A stretch of DNA of 64,000 bases from Nocardia veterana NBRC 100344. Its GTDB lineage: Bacteria > Actinomycetota > Actinomycetes > Mycobacteriales > Mycobacteriaceae. Position 1 is the stretch's first letter; every line of letters begins with the position of its first letter. The notes beneath the pieces were generated by a model. That model was not told the DNA's origin. It did no database searches and worked only from the letters and a program-made list of their open reading frames with translations. The stretch covers positions 1 through 64,000 of the forward strand of contig NZ_BAGM01000073.1 in assembly GCF_000308855.1 (NCBI RefSeq), in the 5' to 3' direction. Both the position numbers and the translations under genes were made by a program. Below are positions 1-8,996 of the stretch, one piece after another.

Positions 1-1593
1 GTCGACGCCGCCGCGGTGCCGCCGAATCGCCGGGCGCGGCGCGCCCGCACCGCACCCCCGCCGCGCCCGAATCGCGGGAACAAGGCCGCCCGGATCGGCG
101 GCCGTGTCCTCGCCGCCGTGACCGCCGTCGTCGTGGTCAGCGGCACCGGACTGGCCTATTACACCGAACGCAGCGTCGACCAGGGCTTCACCCGGTCCAA
201 TGCGATCAGTGAAGCCGATGCCGCCGCCCTCGACGGCGATCTCAACATCCTGCTGATCGGGCTGGACACCCGAAAAGACCAGAACGGCAACGACCTGCCC
301 AAGAACATCCTCGACCAGTTGCACGCCGGGGACGGCAGCGAGGGCGGCTACAACGCCAATTCCCTCATCCTGCTGCACATTCCGAAGGATCTGAAGAAGG
401 TCACCGCCTTCTCCATCCCGCGTGACGACTACGTCGCCGTATCCGGGATTCCCGGCTACGACCACGCCAAGATCAAGGAGGCCTACGGCCTGAAGAAGGC
501 GGCGGTGGAGCAGAAACTGGAGAATCAGGGCGTCAAGGACAAGGTCGAACTGGAACGGCAGGGCCGCGAAGCGGGCCGCGAATCGATCGTCCAGACGGTC
601 AAGCAGCTGACCGGTGTCCCGATCAACCGGTTCGCCGAGGTCTCGCTGGTCGGCTTCTATCATCTGGCCAACATCCTGGGCGGCATCGATGTCTGCCTCA
701 ACCACGCCGTCGACGACGAATACTATTCCGGGGCCGTCTTTCCCGCCGGTCGCCAGCATCTCGACGCCGCCAACGCCCTGTCGTTCGTGCGGCAACGTCA
801 CGGCCTGGACAACGGCGACCTCGACCGTACCCACCGGCAGCAGGCGTTTCTGACCTCGGCGGCCAAGCAGCTCAAGGATTCCGGGACGCTGACCGATATC
901 GGGAAGCTGCAGGCACTCATCTCCGCCGCCCAGAACGACATCGTGCTGTCGCAGGGCTGGAATCTGCTCGACTTCGCCCAGACCCTCGGCCGCGCCGGAT
1001 CGATTCCCATCGAATTCCAGACCCTGCCGGTGAAGGCCTACGACACCATCGACGGCCAGGATGTCAACATCGTGGATCCGGCCGCGATCAAAAAGACCGT
1101 CCGCACCGCGTTCGGGGTGGCCGAACCGCAGTCCAGCGCGCCCACCACGACACCGACCAGCACCGTCGACGTCGTCAACGCCGGTGGCGCGAGCGGAATG
1201 GCCGCCAAGGTGTCCACGGCACTGGCGGACAAGGGCTTCCACAAGGGCACCGTCGGCAACGCCACCTACAGTGACGGGTCCAGCTCCGTGGTGTACTTCG
1301 GCACCGGCGCCGATGTCGACGCCACCCAGGCCGCCGACATGCTGGGCGGGCTGCCCACCGCCGCCTCCAAAACCCTAGACCCCGGCCATGTGAAGATCGT
1401 GATCGGCAGCGATTTCAGCATGCCCGACAGTCTGAGTTCGGCGTCGGCGGCCACCACGGTCGATCCGACCACCGGATCGACCACCACCGCCACGACCGGC
1501 GCGACCTCGGCCACCGCCACCACCGACGATCGGCCCGACTCCGGTAAACCCGTCACCACCAGCATCGGCTCCGACATACCCTGTGTGAACTGA
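1..1593 (+). CDS. LytR-CpsA-Psr (LCP) family cell-wall ligase, possibly 5'-partial
   Basis: LCP proteins are membrane-anchored phosphotransferases that attach glycopolymers (arabinogalactan in mycolata) to peptidoglycan outside the cell. The reading frame is open to the left edge; the first in-window start is GTG at 16, giving 525 aa, but translation may begin upstream. Visible parts are a basic N-terminus, one transmembrane segment at about residues 30-50, an LCP core beginning near LNILLIGLDTR (about 76) and including SIPRDDY with the conserved Arg, and a C-terminal LytR_C domain beginning near VDVVNAGG (about 375). The last 60 residues are rich in Thr, Ser and Ala, as in a wall-spanning tail. 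The stop codon at 1591-1593 lies inside the SOS box of the next gene. Confidence 0.9.
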   Translation, partial: VDAAAVPPNRRARRARTAPPPRPNRGNKAARIGGRVLAAVTAVVVVSGTGLAYYTERSVDQGFTRSNAISEADAAALDGDLNILLIGLDTRKDQNGNDLPKNILDQLHAGDGSEGGYNANSLILLHIPKDLKKVTAFSIPRDDYVAVSGIPGYDHAKIKEAYGLKKAAVEQKLENQGVKDKVELERQGREAGRESIVQTVKQLTGVPINRFAEVSLVGFYHLANILGGIDVCLNHAVDDEYYSGAVFPAGRQHLDAANALSFVRQRHGLDNGDLDRTHRQQAFLTSAAKQLKDSGTLTDIGKLQALISAAQNDIVLSQGWNLLDFAQTLGRAGSIPIEFQTLPVKAYDTIDGQDVNIVDPAAIKKTVRTAFGVAEPQSSAPTTTPTSTVDVVNAGGASGMAAKVSTALADKGFHKGTVGNATYSDGSSSVVYFGTGADVDATQAADMLGGLPTAASKTLDPGHVKIVIGSDFSMPDSLSSASAATTVDPTTGSTTTATTGATSATATTDDRPDSGKPVTTSIGSDIPCVN

Positions 1594-1598
1594 GGTTC
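1587..1598. promoter_or_regulatory. SOS box (LexA operator) upstream of lexA
   Basis: The sequence is GAAC-TGAG-GTTC, which fits the Gram-positive/actinobacterial LexA operator core GAACN4GTTC exactly. It lies 27 bp before the lexA start and just upstream of the -10 box, so LexA binding would block its own promoter. It also covers the stop codon of the LCP gene. Confidence 0.85.
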
Positions 1599-1613
1599 CG
1601 GCCGGGCGGCGTC

Positions 1614-1619
1614 TACGAT
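1614..1619 (+). promoter_or_regulatory. -10 box of lexA, leaderless transcript predicted
   Basis: TACGAT fits the actinobacterial TANNNT -10 hexamer and ends 6 nt before the GTG start. Transcription would begin at or next to the start codon. There is no Shine-Dalgarno sequence in front of the GTG, which agrees with leaderless translation. Confidence 0.65.
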
Positions 1620-1625
1620 TCTCCG

Positions 1626-2282
1626 GTGACCGGATACGACGACGCCTTCGATCATCTCGACACTTCCCGCCTGCCGGAGCGGCAACGCCGCATCCTCACG
1701 GTGATCCGGGATGCCGTGCAGCGCGACGGGTATGCGCCGTCGACCCGGGAGATCGCGGTTGCGGTGGGGTTGCGCTCGACCTCGTCGGTCTCCAAACATC
1801 TCCGCGACCTCGAGGACAAGGGCTTCCTGCGGCGCAGCGACACCGTGTCCCGTCCGATCGATGTGCGCCTGTTCCTGGCCGCCGGCGAAACCCGTGCCGC
1901 CGAAGCGGATTCGGTGACCGTGCCGGTCGTCGGCGACATCGCCGCCGGCGCCCCCATCCTCGCCGAGGAACACACCGACGACCATCTCACCCTGTCCCGG
2001 CAACTGGTGGGCCGCGGCACCGTGTTCGGCCTGCGGGTGCGTGGTGATTCGATGATCGACGCCGCCATCTGCGACGGCGACATCGTGGTCGTGCGACAGC
2101 AGCACGAGGCGCACTCCGGCGACATCGTCGCCGCCATGATCGACGACGAGGCCACCGTGAAGGTGTACCGCCGCCGCAACGGTCACGTGTATCTGGAACC
2201 GCGCAATCCCGCCTACGAGGTGATCGACGGCGACCGTGCGGTGGTGCTGGGCAAGGTCGTGTCGGTGATGCGCCGGATGTGA
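1626..2282 (+). CDS. lexA: LexA SOS-response repressor
   Basis: LexA represses DNA-damage genes and cuts itself when RecA filaments form. The 218-aa protein has an N-terminal winged helix-turn-helix (about residues 15-75, with the STREIA and SKHLRDLEDKGFL segments) and a C-terminal S24 peptidase domain. The self-cleavage bond is Ala107-Gly108 in DIAAGAP; the catalytic dyad is Ser142 (GDSM) and Lys179 (ATVKVY). The GTG start at 1626 follows a -10 box by 6 nt and a perfect LexA operator lies just upstream, so autoregulation is very likely. The gene sits between a cell-wall ligase and an esterase, unlike the lexA-nrdR neighbourhood of mycobacteria, so it might be an additional LexA copy; the sequence alone cannot settle that. 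Confidence 0.95.
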   Translation: MTGYDDAFDHLDTSRLPERQRRILTVIRDAVQRDGYAPSTREIAVAVGLRSTSSVSKHLRDLEDKGFLRRSDTVSRPIDVRLFLAAGETRAAEADSVTVPVVGDIAAGAPILAEEHTDDHLTLSRQLVGRGTVFGLRVRGDSMIDAAICDGDIVVVRQQHEAHSGDIVAAMIDDEATVKVYRRRNGHVYLEPRNPAYEVIDGDRAVVLGKVVSVMRRM

Positions 2283-2356
2283 TCGCCAAACGGTAGCCAC
2301 TGAATTACTCTGCCCACGGGGGACCGCGCAAGACCGAACGAGATTCGGAGGTGCAC

Positions 2357-3460
2357 GTGGCGAGCAGGGATCGGGCGGGCAGATCGGCAGGCAGGCATCG
2401 GGCGCGCGGGCGCATTCGGAGCGCGACGCTCGCCGCCGCCGCGGTGCTGACCGCCGTATCGGGTGTGGTCGCGGCCGGGCCGGCGGCGGCCGACGATCCG
2501 GTGGTCGGGTCCGGTGCGCCGCTGGCGCATCCGGTCTCCGCCGACGGGTCGAAGATCGTCGACTTCGCGGTCGTGGACGGCCGCAACATCACCATGAAGG
2601 TGTACTCGGCGGCGATGGACAAACCGGTCACGGTCAACGTCCAGCGACCCGCCGACGCCTCCGTGCCCCGGCCGGTGCTGTACCTGCTCAACGGGGCCGG
2701 TGGCGGCGAGGACACCGCCACCTGGGACGACCGCGCCCCGGATGCGCTGCGATTCCTCGCCGACAAGGACGTCAACGTCGTGCAGCCCATCGGCGGGGCC
2801 TGGAGTTACTACACCGACTGGCGCGCACCGGATCCGGTGCTGGGCGTCAACAAGTGGAAGACCTTCTTCACCGAGGAGCTGCCCCCGATCGTCGACGGCG
2901 CCCTGGGCACCAACGGCCTCAACGCGATCGCCGGGCTGTCGACCTCCGGCACCTCGGTGCTGCAGCTGCCGATCGCCAAACCTGGACTCTACAAATCGGT
3001 GGCCGCCTACAGCGGATGCGCCCAGATCAGCGACCCGACCGGGTACACCTTCGTCAACCTCGCGGTGAACGTGTGGGGCGGCGGCAACACGGTGAACATG
3101 TACGGGCCGCAGAACGATCCGATGTGGGCCGCCAACGACCCGTATGTGCACGCCGATCAACTGCGCGGCCTGAACCTGTTCATCTCCAGCGGATCCGGGC
3201 TGCCCGGGCAGTGGGACACCCTCGACGGCCCCTACGCGTTGCCCGGCGTCTACGGACTGGGCAATCAGTTGGTCATCGGCGGCATCATCGAGGCCGCGGT
3301 CAACTACTGCAGCCACAATCTGCAGAACAAGTTGAACGCCCTCGGCATCCCGGCCACCTACGATTTCACCCCCACCGGAACCCATTCCTGGGGTTACTGG
3401 CACGACGCGCTGATTCAGTCCTGGCCGGTGTTGGCCACCGGCCTGCAGCTGCCCGCCTGA
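2357..3460 (+). CDS. Secreted antigen 85-like mycolyltransferase/esterase
   Basis: Members of this alpha/beta-hydrolase family transfer mycolic acids between trehalose and the cell wall, or act as related secreted esterases. The protein has a basic start and a hydrophobic signal peptide ending near AAGPAAADD, then features typical of antigen 85: YLLNGAGGG, GGAWSYYTDW, the W-K-TFFTEELP segment, the nucleophile motif GLSTSG (Ser at about residue 195) and a late catalytic His in GTHSWGYW. An in-frame GTG exists at 2351, but GGAGG at 2347-2351 is correctly spaced only for the GTG at 2357, so 2357 was chosen (367 aa). The acidic catalytic residue is not obvious. It marks a mycolic-acid-making organism. 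Confidence 0.85.
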   Translation: MASRDRAGRSAGRHRARGRIRSATLAAAAVLTAVSGVVAAGPAAADDPVVGSGAPLAHPVSADGSKIVDFAVVDGRNITMKVYSAAMDKPVTVNVQRPADASVPRPVLYLLNGAGGGEDTATWDDRAPDALRFLADKDVNVVQPIGGAWSYYTDWRAPDPVLGVNKWKTFFTEELPPIVDGALGTNGLNAIAGLSTSGTSVLQLPIAKPGLYKSVAAYSGCAQISDPTGYTFVNLAVNVWGGGNTVNMYGPQNDPMWAANDPYVHADQLRGLNLFISSGSGLPGQWDTLDGPYALPGVYGLGNQLVIGGIIEAAVNYCSHNLQNKLNALGIPATYDFTPTGTHSWGYWHDALIQSWPVLATGLQLPA

Positions 3461-3467
3461 GCACCGC

Positions 3468-3499
3468 CCGCCGGTTCCGGCGCGATCCGGAACCGGCGG
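3468..3499. terminator. Bidirectional terminator hairpin between convergent genes
   Basis: A perfect 13-bp GC-rich stem (3468-3480 pairs with 3487-3499, 6-nt loop) sits in the 51-bp gap between two convergent stop codons. There is no U-tract, as is usual for actinobacterial terminators. Confidence 0.75.
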
Positions 3500-3511
3500 C
3501 GCGGGCCGCGA

Positions 3512-4873
3512 TTACGGTGTGGTCTGTGGTGGGCTGTCGGCGCCGGGCACCGACACCGGTTCGTGGCAGCTGGCCGGCGGATCGACCTGGGAGCACGCCA
3601 TCGGCGCCCGGGTCGGGCGGTAGTCCGCGGGCACGCCACCGGCACGCGCCAGCGTCGCGAACACCTCGACCGCGTCGGTGGGCCGCCGGGTCAGCTCCGC
3701 ATCGGTGGTGACGTCGACGGTGTAGAGGCCGAAACGCGGTGTGTAACTGCCCCATTCGTAGTTGTCGGTGAGGCTCCAGTAGTTGTAGCCGCGCACATCG
3801 GTGCCGTCGGCCTTGGCGCGCTGGATCCAGTACACGGTGTCGCGCAGGTGATCGGCTCTGCTGTACCCGTCCGGGCGTGGCTTCCCGTTCTCGGTGGGCA
3901 TCCCGTTCTCCACCACGTAGAGCGGCTTTCCGGGGAACTGGCGAGCATAACGGCGCAGCGCGTAGTAGATGCCCTCGGTTTGCAGCGGCAGCTCCCACAT
4001 GGCGGGCGCGCCCGCGGAGGTGGGTGACGAGCCGTCCTCGGTGGCCGGTGTGGGGCCGAAATAGTAGTCGACACCGATGAAGTCGAGTTTGTCGCGAACC
4101 TTGTCGACGTAGGGCTGATTCACCTCGGTCTCCGCGCCGGGTACGTAGCCGATATTGCTGGTGACCATGGCGTGCGGGGCCGCGGCATGGATCTCGTCGT
4201 AGATCCGGTTGTGGGCCTGTGCGAGCCGGTCCAGCGCGGCCGGCCACTCCTCGTGCGACAGCGCGCCGATGCGGATCTCGGTGCCCAGATAGGCCGCCGG
4301 TTCGTTGATCGTCACCCACATCGGATCACGAGCGACATAGCGTTGCACCACTTTTCGCGCATTCGCCACCCAGTCGTCGACCATGCCCTGAGTGCGCCAG
4401 CCGCCGCGGTCGGCGGCCCAGCCGGGATACACCCAGTGATCGAGCGTCACCATCGGAGTCATCCCGGCGGCGTAGACGGCGTCGACGATCCGGTCGTAGG
4501 CGGCGAAGGCCTGCTCATCCCATTCGTCCGGATGCGGCTGCACCCGTGCCCATTCGATACTCATCCGGAAGCTCGTGGCACCCAGCCGCGCGGCCCGGTC
4601 GATATCGTCGGCGTAGTGGTCGAGGAAGCGCACCGCATCGCGATAAGGCTCCGCGGCGCCGGTGGCGAGGTAGCGGGTCCAATTGCTGTCGGGCGCATGG
4701 CCTTCGGTCTGGAACCCGGACGTGGCCACCCCCCACACGAAATCCGGTCCGAGTGGAGCGAGAGCGGCGCCCGCCCGGCGCTCGGGTTCGGCGCCCGCCC
4801 GGGCCGGCAGCAGCAGGGCGGCCGCTGCGGCCAGTCCGGTGCCCAGCACCTGGCGGCGGTTCGGCTGTCGCAT
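3512..4873 (-). CDS. Tat-exported glycoside hydrolase family 1 (beta-glucosidase-like), copy A
   Basis: GH1 enzymes are retaining beta-glycosidases. The 453-aa protein starts with a twin-arginine signal (NRRQVLGTG followed by an Ala/Leu stretch to about residue 28). The GH1 fold is shown by GVATSGFQTEG near the start of the mature protein, the acid/base Glu in TINEPAAY (about residue 190) and the nucleophile Glu in YVVENGMP (about 323). A short C-terminal tail has two Cys residues that could form a disulfide. A close paralogue with the same architecture lies at 12375-13709. GH1 enzymes are usually cytoplasmic; export suggests action on an envelope or environmental glycoside. The substrate is unknown. 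Confidence 0.9.
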   Translation of the reverse strand: MRQPNRRQVLGTGLAAAAALLLPARAGAEPERRAGAALAPLGPDFVWGVATSGFQTEGHAPDSNWTRYLATGAAEPYRDAVRFLDHYADDIDRAARLGATSFRMSIEWARVQPHPDEWDEQAFAAYDRIVDAVYAAGMTPMVTLDHWVYPGWAADRGGWRTQGMVDDWVANARKVVQRYVARDPMWVTINEPAAYLGTEIRIGALSHEEWPAALDRLAQAHNRIYDEIHAAAPHAMVTSNIGYVPGAETEVNQPYVDKVRDKLDFIGVDYYFGPTPATEDGSSPTSAGAPAMWELPLQTEGIYYALRRYARQFPGKPLYVVENGMPTENGKPRPDGYSRADHLRDTVYWIQRAKADGTDVRGYNYWSLTDNYEWGSYTPRFGLYTVDVTTDAELTRRPTDAVEVFATLARAGGVPADYRPTRAPMACSQVDPPASCHEPVSVPGADSPPQTTP

Positions 4874-4955
4874 TCCAGCAATCGTAGCTGCGAGGTTGCT
4901 GAAAACCGGTGTGGGCTAGGGCGTGTCGGGCCCGCGATCGCCCTCGGCACCGGAA

Positions 4956-6971
4956 TCAGTGCGGTGCCGCGGTCAGGTCGAACACCTCCACTCCGCCGAG
5001 ATGTCGCGGAGTGTAGTGCGCGCGAACCCAGTTGTAGATGTCGACGTCACCGACGGGATGCCAGGTGCCGGCGTTCGCTGCGGGGGCCGGGGCGCGGTCG
5101 CCGGTGGGGGAGCGGCGGTCGTGGACCCGCCAGGAGTCCGGCAGGGTTATTTCGGGCGCCAGATAGTAGGTGATGCGGTGCTCGCGGACGAGCTCCTGGA
5201 AGCCGGTCACCGTGGGCACCGGGTCCTCGGAGGTGAACCCGCCGATGGCCATGACCGGCGTGCGGCTGGCCAACTCGAGCCCGGCCGCGGGACCGGAGCG
5301 GTCGATGGCCGCCGACCAGGTGGTGTGGGTCGCGCGCAGCATCGCCACCAGCGCCGGATCGGGGTCGGTGCCGGCGGTCACCATGCCGAGCCGCTGCCGG
5401 ACCGGATCGAGCGCCGGTGGAAGTTCCGGCCGAGCCGGACCCACCACCGGACTGCCGCCGGTATGTGCCCGCGGCAGGGTCGCCACCGCGTAGGCGCTCG
5501 TTCCAGCCGTCGCCGCCACGATCCCCGCTCCGAGTGCCACCGTCACCGCCCGCCCGGACACCCTGCGCGACCGGCTCGGCAACGCCGCCGACACCAGGGC
5601 GGCGACGGCGAGCACGGTGCCGGCCAGAATCGTCCACCGCAACCACGGCAGCCAGCCGGCGTTACGGCCGAGCAGCACGAAACCCCATACCCCGGCGGCG
5701 GCGACGAGCCCCGCCGCCGCGGCCCGGCCCCACGCCCGATCCCGGCAGCGCCACACCTCGGCCAGGCCGAGAACGAAGCTGCCGACCACCGCGGGTGCGA
5801 TGGCCAGCGTGTAGTAGGCGTGCATTCCGCCCCGCATCCCCGAGAAGGCCGCGGCGTCGATCAGCAGCCACAGTCCGAAAACCAGGGCCGCGCCGCGCAC
5901 CGTGTCCGTGCGCGGAGACTTCCACCGCGCCACGACTACGACGACGAATCCCAGCAGCGCGGCCGGCAGCAGCCAGGAGATCTCGAACCCGATTTCGCCG
6001 GCGAACAACCGATCCGGGCCCGAGCCGAAACCGTCGCCGAACCCGTGGCCCGCGAATTTCGGTAGCTCGTAGCCCGGGGGCAGATCGAAGGGTTTACGGC
6101 CGGTGTGGTTGTGCCCGAGATAGCGGGCGAAACCGTTGTAGCCCAACACCAGATCCATGAACGTGTTGTCCTTGGAGCCGGCCAGATACGGCCGCGAACC
6201 GGCGGGCCACAGGATCGTCAGCAGCACATACCAGCCCGCCGACACCACCAGCGCGGCCGCCGCGGCCAGCAGATGCCGGATTCTTCGGCCGAGGCTCTCC
6301 GGCGCCGCCACCAGGTAGGCCGCGCCCAGGGCGGGCAACACCATCAGACCTTCGAGCATTTTCGCCAGAAACGCGAAACCCAGAGCGACACCGGCGAGGA
6401 CGAGCCACCGAGCGCCCGAACCGCTCAGCGCGCGCACGGTGCAGTAGGCGGCGGCGGTCATCAGCAACACCATCACCGCGTCCGGATTGTTGAATCGAAA
6501 CATCAACGCCACCACGGGGGTGAGTGCCAGAAGCAGTCCGGCGAGCAGACCCGCGCCACGGTATCCGGTGGCGCGGGTGATCGCGGCGTATACGAGCGCG
6601 ACCGCCGCGACGGCCATCAAGGCCTGCGGCGCCAGCATCGAGGCGCTGGAGAATCCGAACAGCTGCCCGGACAGTCCCATCACCCACTGCGAGACCGGGG
6701 GTTTGTCGACGGTGATGAAGTCGGCCGGATCCAGCGACCCGAACAGCAGTGCCTTCCAGTCCCGTGACCCGGACCAGGCCGCCGCCGCGTAGAACCCGTT
6801 GCCCATCCCGTTGACGGTTACGTTCCACAGGTAGGCGGTGCCGGTGGCGATCAGCAATCCGGCCACCGCCAGCCGGTCCCGCGGCCGGGCCGGGGGGAGC
6901 CGCGGATCCGGCGGCGGTGGCGTCGATTCGGGCGATACGGGCACCGGGGCGTCGGCAGTGGTCACTGTCAC
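4956..6971 (-). CDS. Multi-pass membrane glycosyltransferase, GT39/ArnT-like (GT-C fold)
   Basis: The 671-aa protein has a Pro-rich cytoplasmic N-terminus (about residues 1-35), then an acidic first extracytoplasmic loop and about a dozen hydrophobic segments, the pattern of GT-C enzymes that use polyprenyl-phosphate sugars (PMT_2/ArnT type). Typical pieces are FYAAAAWSGSRDWKALLFGSLDP, shown here only by the leading FYAAAAWSGS, and ITVDKPPVSQW and FNNPDAVMVLL in the first third. The soluble C-terminal 150 residues probably face outside. The start is GTG at 6971. It shares its strand with the flanking glycosidase and ketoacyl-synthase genes, with gaps of about 80 and 110 bp, so co-transcription is possible. 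Acceptor and sugar are not predictable. Confidence 0.85.
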   Translation of the reverse strand: MTVTTADAPVPVSPESTPPPPDPRLPPARPRDRLAVAGLLIATGTAYLWNVTVNGMGNGFYAAAAWSGSRDWKALLFGSLDPADFITVDKPPVSQWVMGLSGQLFGFSSASMLAPQALMAVAAVALVYAAITRATGYRGAGLLAGLLLALTPVVALMFRFNNPDAVMVLLMTAAAYCTVRALSGSGARWLVLAGVALGFAFLAKMLEGLMVLPALGAAYLVAAPESLGRRIRHLLAAAAALVVSAGWYVLLTILWPAGSRPYLAGSKDNTFMDLVLGYNGFARYLGHNHTGRKPFDLPPGYELPKFAGHGFGDGFGSGPDRLFAGEIGFEISWLLPAALLGFVVVVVARWKSPRTDTVRGAALVFGLWLLIDAAAFSGMRGGMHAYYTLAIAPAVVGSFVLGLAEVWRCRDRAWGRAAAAGLVAAAGVWGFVLLGRNAGWLPWLRWTILAGTVLAVAALVSAALPSRSRRVSGRAVTVALGAGIVAATAGTSAYAVATLPRAHTGGSPVVGPARPELPPALDPVRQRLGMVTAGTDPDPALVAMLRATHTTWSAAIDRSGPAAGLELASRTPVMAIGGFTSEDPVPTVTGFQELVREHRITYYLAPEITLPDSWRVHDRRSPTGDRAPAPAANAGTWHPVGDVDIYNWVRAHYTPRHLGGVEVFDLTAAPH

Positions 6972-7079
6972 CGCGGGAGCGTCTCAGCCGAGCCGGTGAC
7001 CAGGCTGGCCGATCCCTGGGAGCTTGCTGTGAATGCCCGCCGGTCCGGACAGATCGGGCAACTCACCGCGTGGGTGCGG

Positions 7080-8342
7080 TCAGTACCTGCCGAACAGCAC
7101 CGCCGCGTTGTGCCCGCCGAAACCAAAGGAGTTGTTCATCGCGAATTCGACGTCGGTGTGGCGTGGCTTGTCGTGCACGATGTCCAGCTCGATCTCGGGA
7201 TCCTGGTTGTCCAGGTTGAGCGTCGGCGGGATGACTTGATCGCGCAGGGTCAGCACCGAGATCGCCGCCTCCAGCGCGCCGACCGCGCCCACCGAATGGC
7301 CGAGCGCCGATTTCGGCGCGTACACCGACGGATGGGCGCCGATGGCGGCGGTGATGCCCTTGGCTTCGGCCAGATCGCCGATGGAGGTGCCGGTGGCGTG
7401 CGCGTTGACGTGGTCGACGTCGGCGGCGGTGATTCCGGCGGTTTCGATCGCGCGCCGCATCGCCCGCGCGCAACCCAGGCCCTCCGGATCGGGCGCGACC
7501 AGGTGGTAGCCGTCGGCCGTGAGGCCGGCGCCGAGCAACCGGGCCAGTGGTGTGGCCCCGCGCGCCCGGGCATGGTCCTCCGATTCCAGTAGCAGCAGTG
7601 CGGCGGCCTCACCGAAGACGAAACCGTCGCGGTCGCGGTCGAACGGCCGCGAGGCGCGTTCGGGCTCGTCGACGCGCGAACTCAGGGCACGCGCCATGGT
7701 GAACCCCGCGATCGCCATCGGGTTGATGTAGCCCTCCACGCCACCGGCGACGACCATGTCGGCCTCGCCCAGCACGATCGATCGCCACGCGTGCACCAGC
7801 GCCTCGTTCCCGGACGCGCATGCCGAGACCGGGGTGACCAGGCTCGCGCGGGCGCCGATTTCGAGGCCGACCACACCGGAGACGCCGTTGGGCATGCTCA
7901 TCGGCACCGCGAACGGTGACACCTTCCGGTAGCCGTGTTCGCGCATCGCGTCGTTGGCCTCGACGATGGTGTCGGCGCCGCCGAGGCCGGTGCCGATGCA
8001 GACGCCGAGGCGGTCCTTGTCCACCTCGGGTGCGCAGGCGGTGTCCCAGAGTCGCCGGCCCATGGCATAGGCCATCTGCTGGACGTAGCACATGCGGCGC
8101 TTGCGCACCCGGTCCAGATCGCTGGTGGGATCGTGAATCAACTTGCCGCCGATGGCATTCGGCAGGTCGTGGCGCGTAATGTCCTCGTCGGTGAGGGCTT
8201 TGATGCCGCTCGCGCCGGAAAGTAGCGCCTGCCATGTGCTTTCGGTATCGGTGCCGATGGAGGTGGTGATCTCCAGAGCGGTGACGACTACCTCGCGGAA
8301 GCCGCCGTTGCGGGTGGTGAAACTGCTGTCGAGCGTGCGCAC
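7080..8342 (-). CDS. Beta-ketoacyl-ACP synthase II (KasA/KasB-like)
   Basis: The enzyme condenses malonyl-ACP with an acyl-ACP in type II fatty-acid or meromycolate elongation. The 420-aa thiolase-fold protein contains the full Cys-His-His triad: the nucleophile Cys in [10 protein letters not shown] (about residue 180), His in NAHATGTS (about 320) and His in [10 protein letters not shown] (about 355), plus the C-terminal [10 protein letters not shown] motif. Length and sequence fit KasA/KasB. It stands alone, without acyl carrier protein or malonyl-transferase genes next to it. The start is GTG at 8342. Confidence 0.9.
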   Translation of the reverse strand: MRTLDSSFTTRNGGFREVVVTALEITTSIGTDTESTWQALLSGASGIKALTDEDITRHDLPNAIGGKLIHDPTSDLDRVRKRRMCYVQQMAYAMGRRLWDTACAPEVDKDRLGVCIGTGLGGADTIVEANDAMREHGYRKVSPFAVPMSMPNGVSGVVGLEIGARASLVTPVSACASGNEALVHAWRSIVLGEADMVVAGGVEGYINPMAIAGFTMARALSSRVDEPERASRPFDRDRDGFVFGEAAALLLLESEDHARARGATPLARLLGAGLTADGYHLVAPDPEGLGCARAMRRAIETAGITAADVDHVNAHATGTSIGDLAEAKGITAAIGAHPSVYAPKSALGHSVGAVGALEAAISVLTLRDQVIPPTLNLDNQDPEIELDIVHDKPRHTDVEFAMNNSFGFGGHNAAVLFGRY

Positions 8343-8613
8343 GTCGGTCGATTCCTCACTGTCGGTCCCTCGATTTCCCCAGACACGAACTCGGCAGCAC
8401 CGGCGCTCGCCGTCGACCTCGCCGCCGTCGGCTGTCGCCCCGCCGTTACCCCGGCGGACGGTGTGCCTCGGTCAGCCTAGTCCTCCGCGCTGTTCCGCGG
8501 GCCGATCGACGAGAATGCCGGAAATTTGCCAGCGAGGTACCGTTGACATCGACGGAAGGAGTGCGCCGGCATCGGGCGCTCATCCGGACGGGCTAGGGAA
8601 GGGCGTGCCCGAG

Positions 8614-8886
8614 ATGGACATCATGACTGCTCACAACATTTTGAGCGCCCAGTGGGAGGATGTGGGGCCGCAGGCGCCCCCGGGCGCGGGGGTGACGACG
8701 GTGGTGCTGCGCAATCTCATCTGGCTGCATTTGCTGGCGACGGCGGTCGCGGTGGGTTGCTGGATTCATCTGGCCGGTCGGCGCGGCGTGGCGCGAGCGA
8801 AGGTTTCCCGGGTGGCCCTCGGTGTGGTGGCTCTGGGCCTGGCGACCGCCGGGGCGGGGGAAATTCTCGGCGCGGCGATGCACTGA
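8614..8886 (+). CDS. Small two-helix membrane protein of unknown function
   Basis: The 90-aa protein has a polar N-terminus rich in Gly/Pro, then two predicted transmembrane helices (about residues 32-52 and 64-85), each with small residues and a Cys-Trp or Glu inside. It resembles no family I know. Start choice is uncertain: GTG at 8605, ATG at 8614 and ATG at 8623 are all in frame; an AGGGAAGGG run at 8595-8603 best fits 8614. Codon use looks like the neighbours' with a strong G/C third position. It is followed by the EthA-like gene after about 110 bp. Confidence 0.6.
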   Translation: MDIMTAHNILSAQWEDVGPQAPPGAGVTTVVLRNLIWLHLLATAVAVGCWIHLAGRRGVARAKVSRVALGVVALGLATAGAGEILGAAMH

Positions 8887-8913
8887 CATCCGCGCCGCAC
8901 CCCGCGCGACTAG

Positions 8914-8938
8914 ACGTAACCAGAAATAACACGTAACC
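8914..8938. repeat. Direct repeat ACGTAACC x2, possible operator of the EthA-like gene
   Basis: Two exact copies of ACGTAACC start at 8914 and 8931, 17 bp apart, in an AT-richer stretch 60-80 bp before the monooxygenase start. Tandem half-sites of this kind can bind a regulator; no regulator gene is adjacent. Confidence 0.4.
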
Positions 8939-8996
8939 TTCGGGGTATCCGGACGGCGAGGTCCGGGCTGACATTCGGACGAAACGGATTACCTCA

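Noticed and set aside
4945-4969. CGGCACCG/CGGTGCCG hairpin at the end of the glycosyltransferase gene
   Set aside because: The loop contains the stop codon and the arm lies in coding sequence; too weak to call a terminator.
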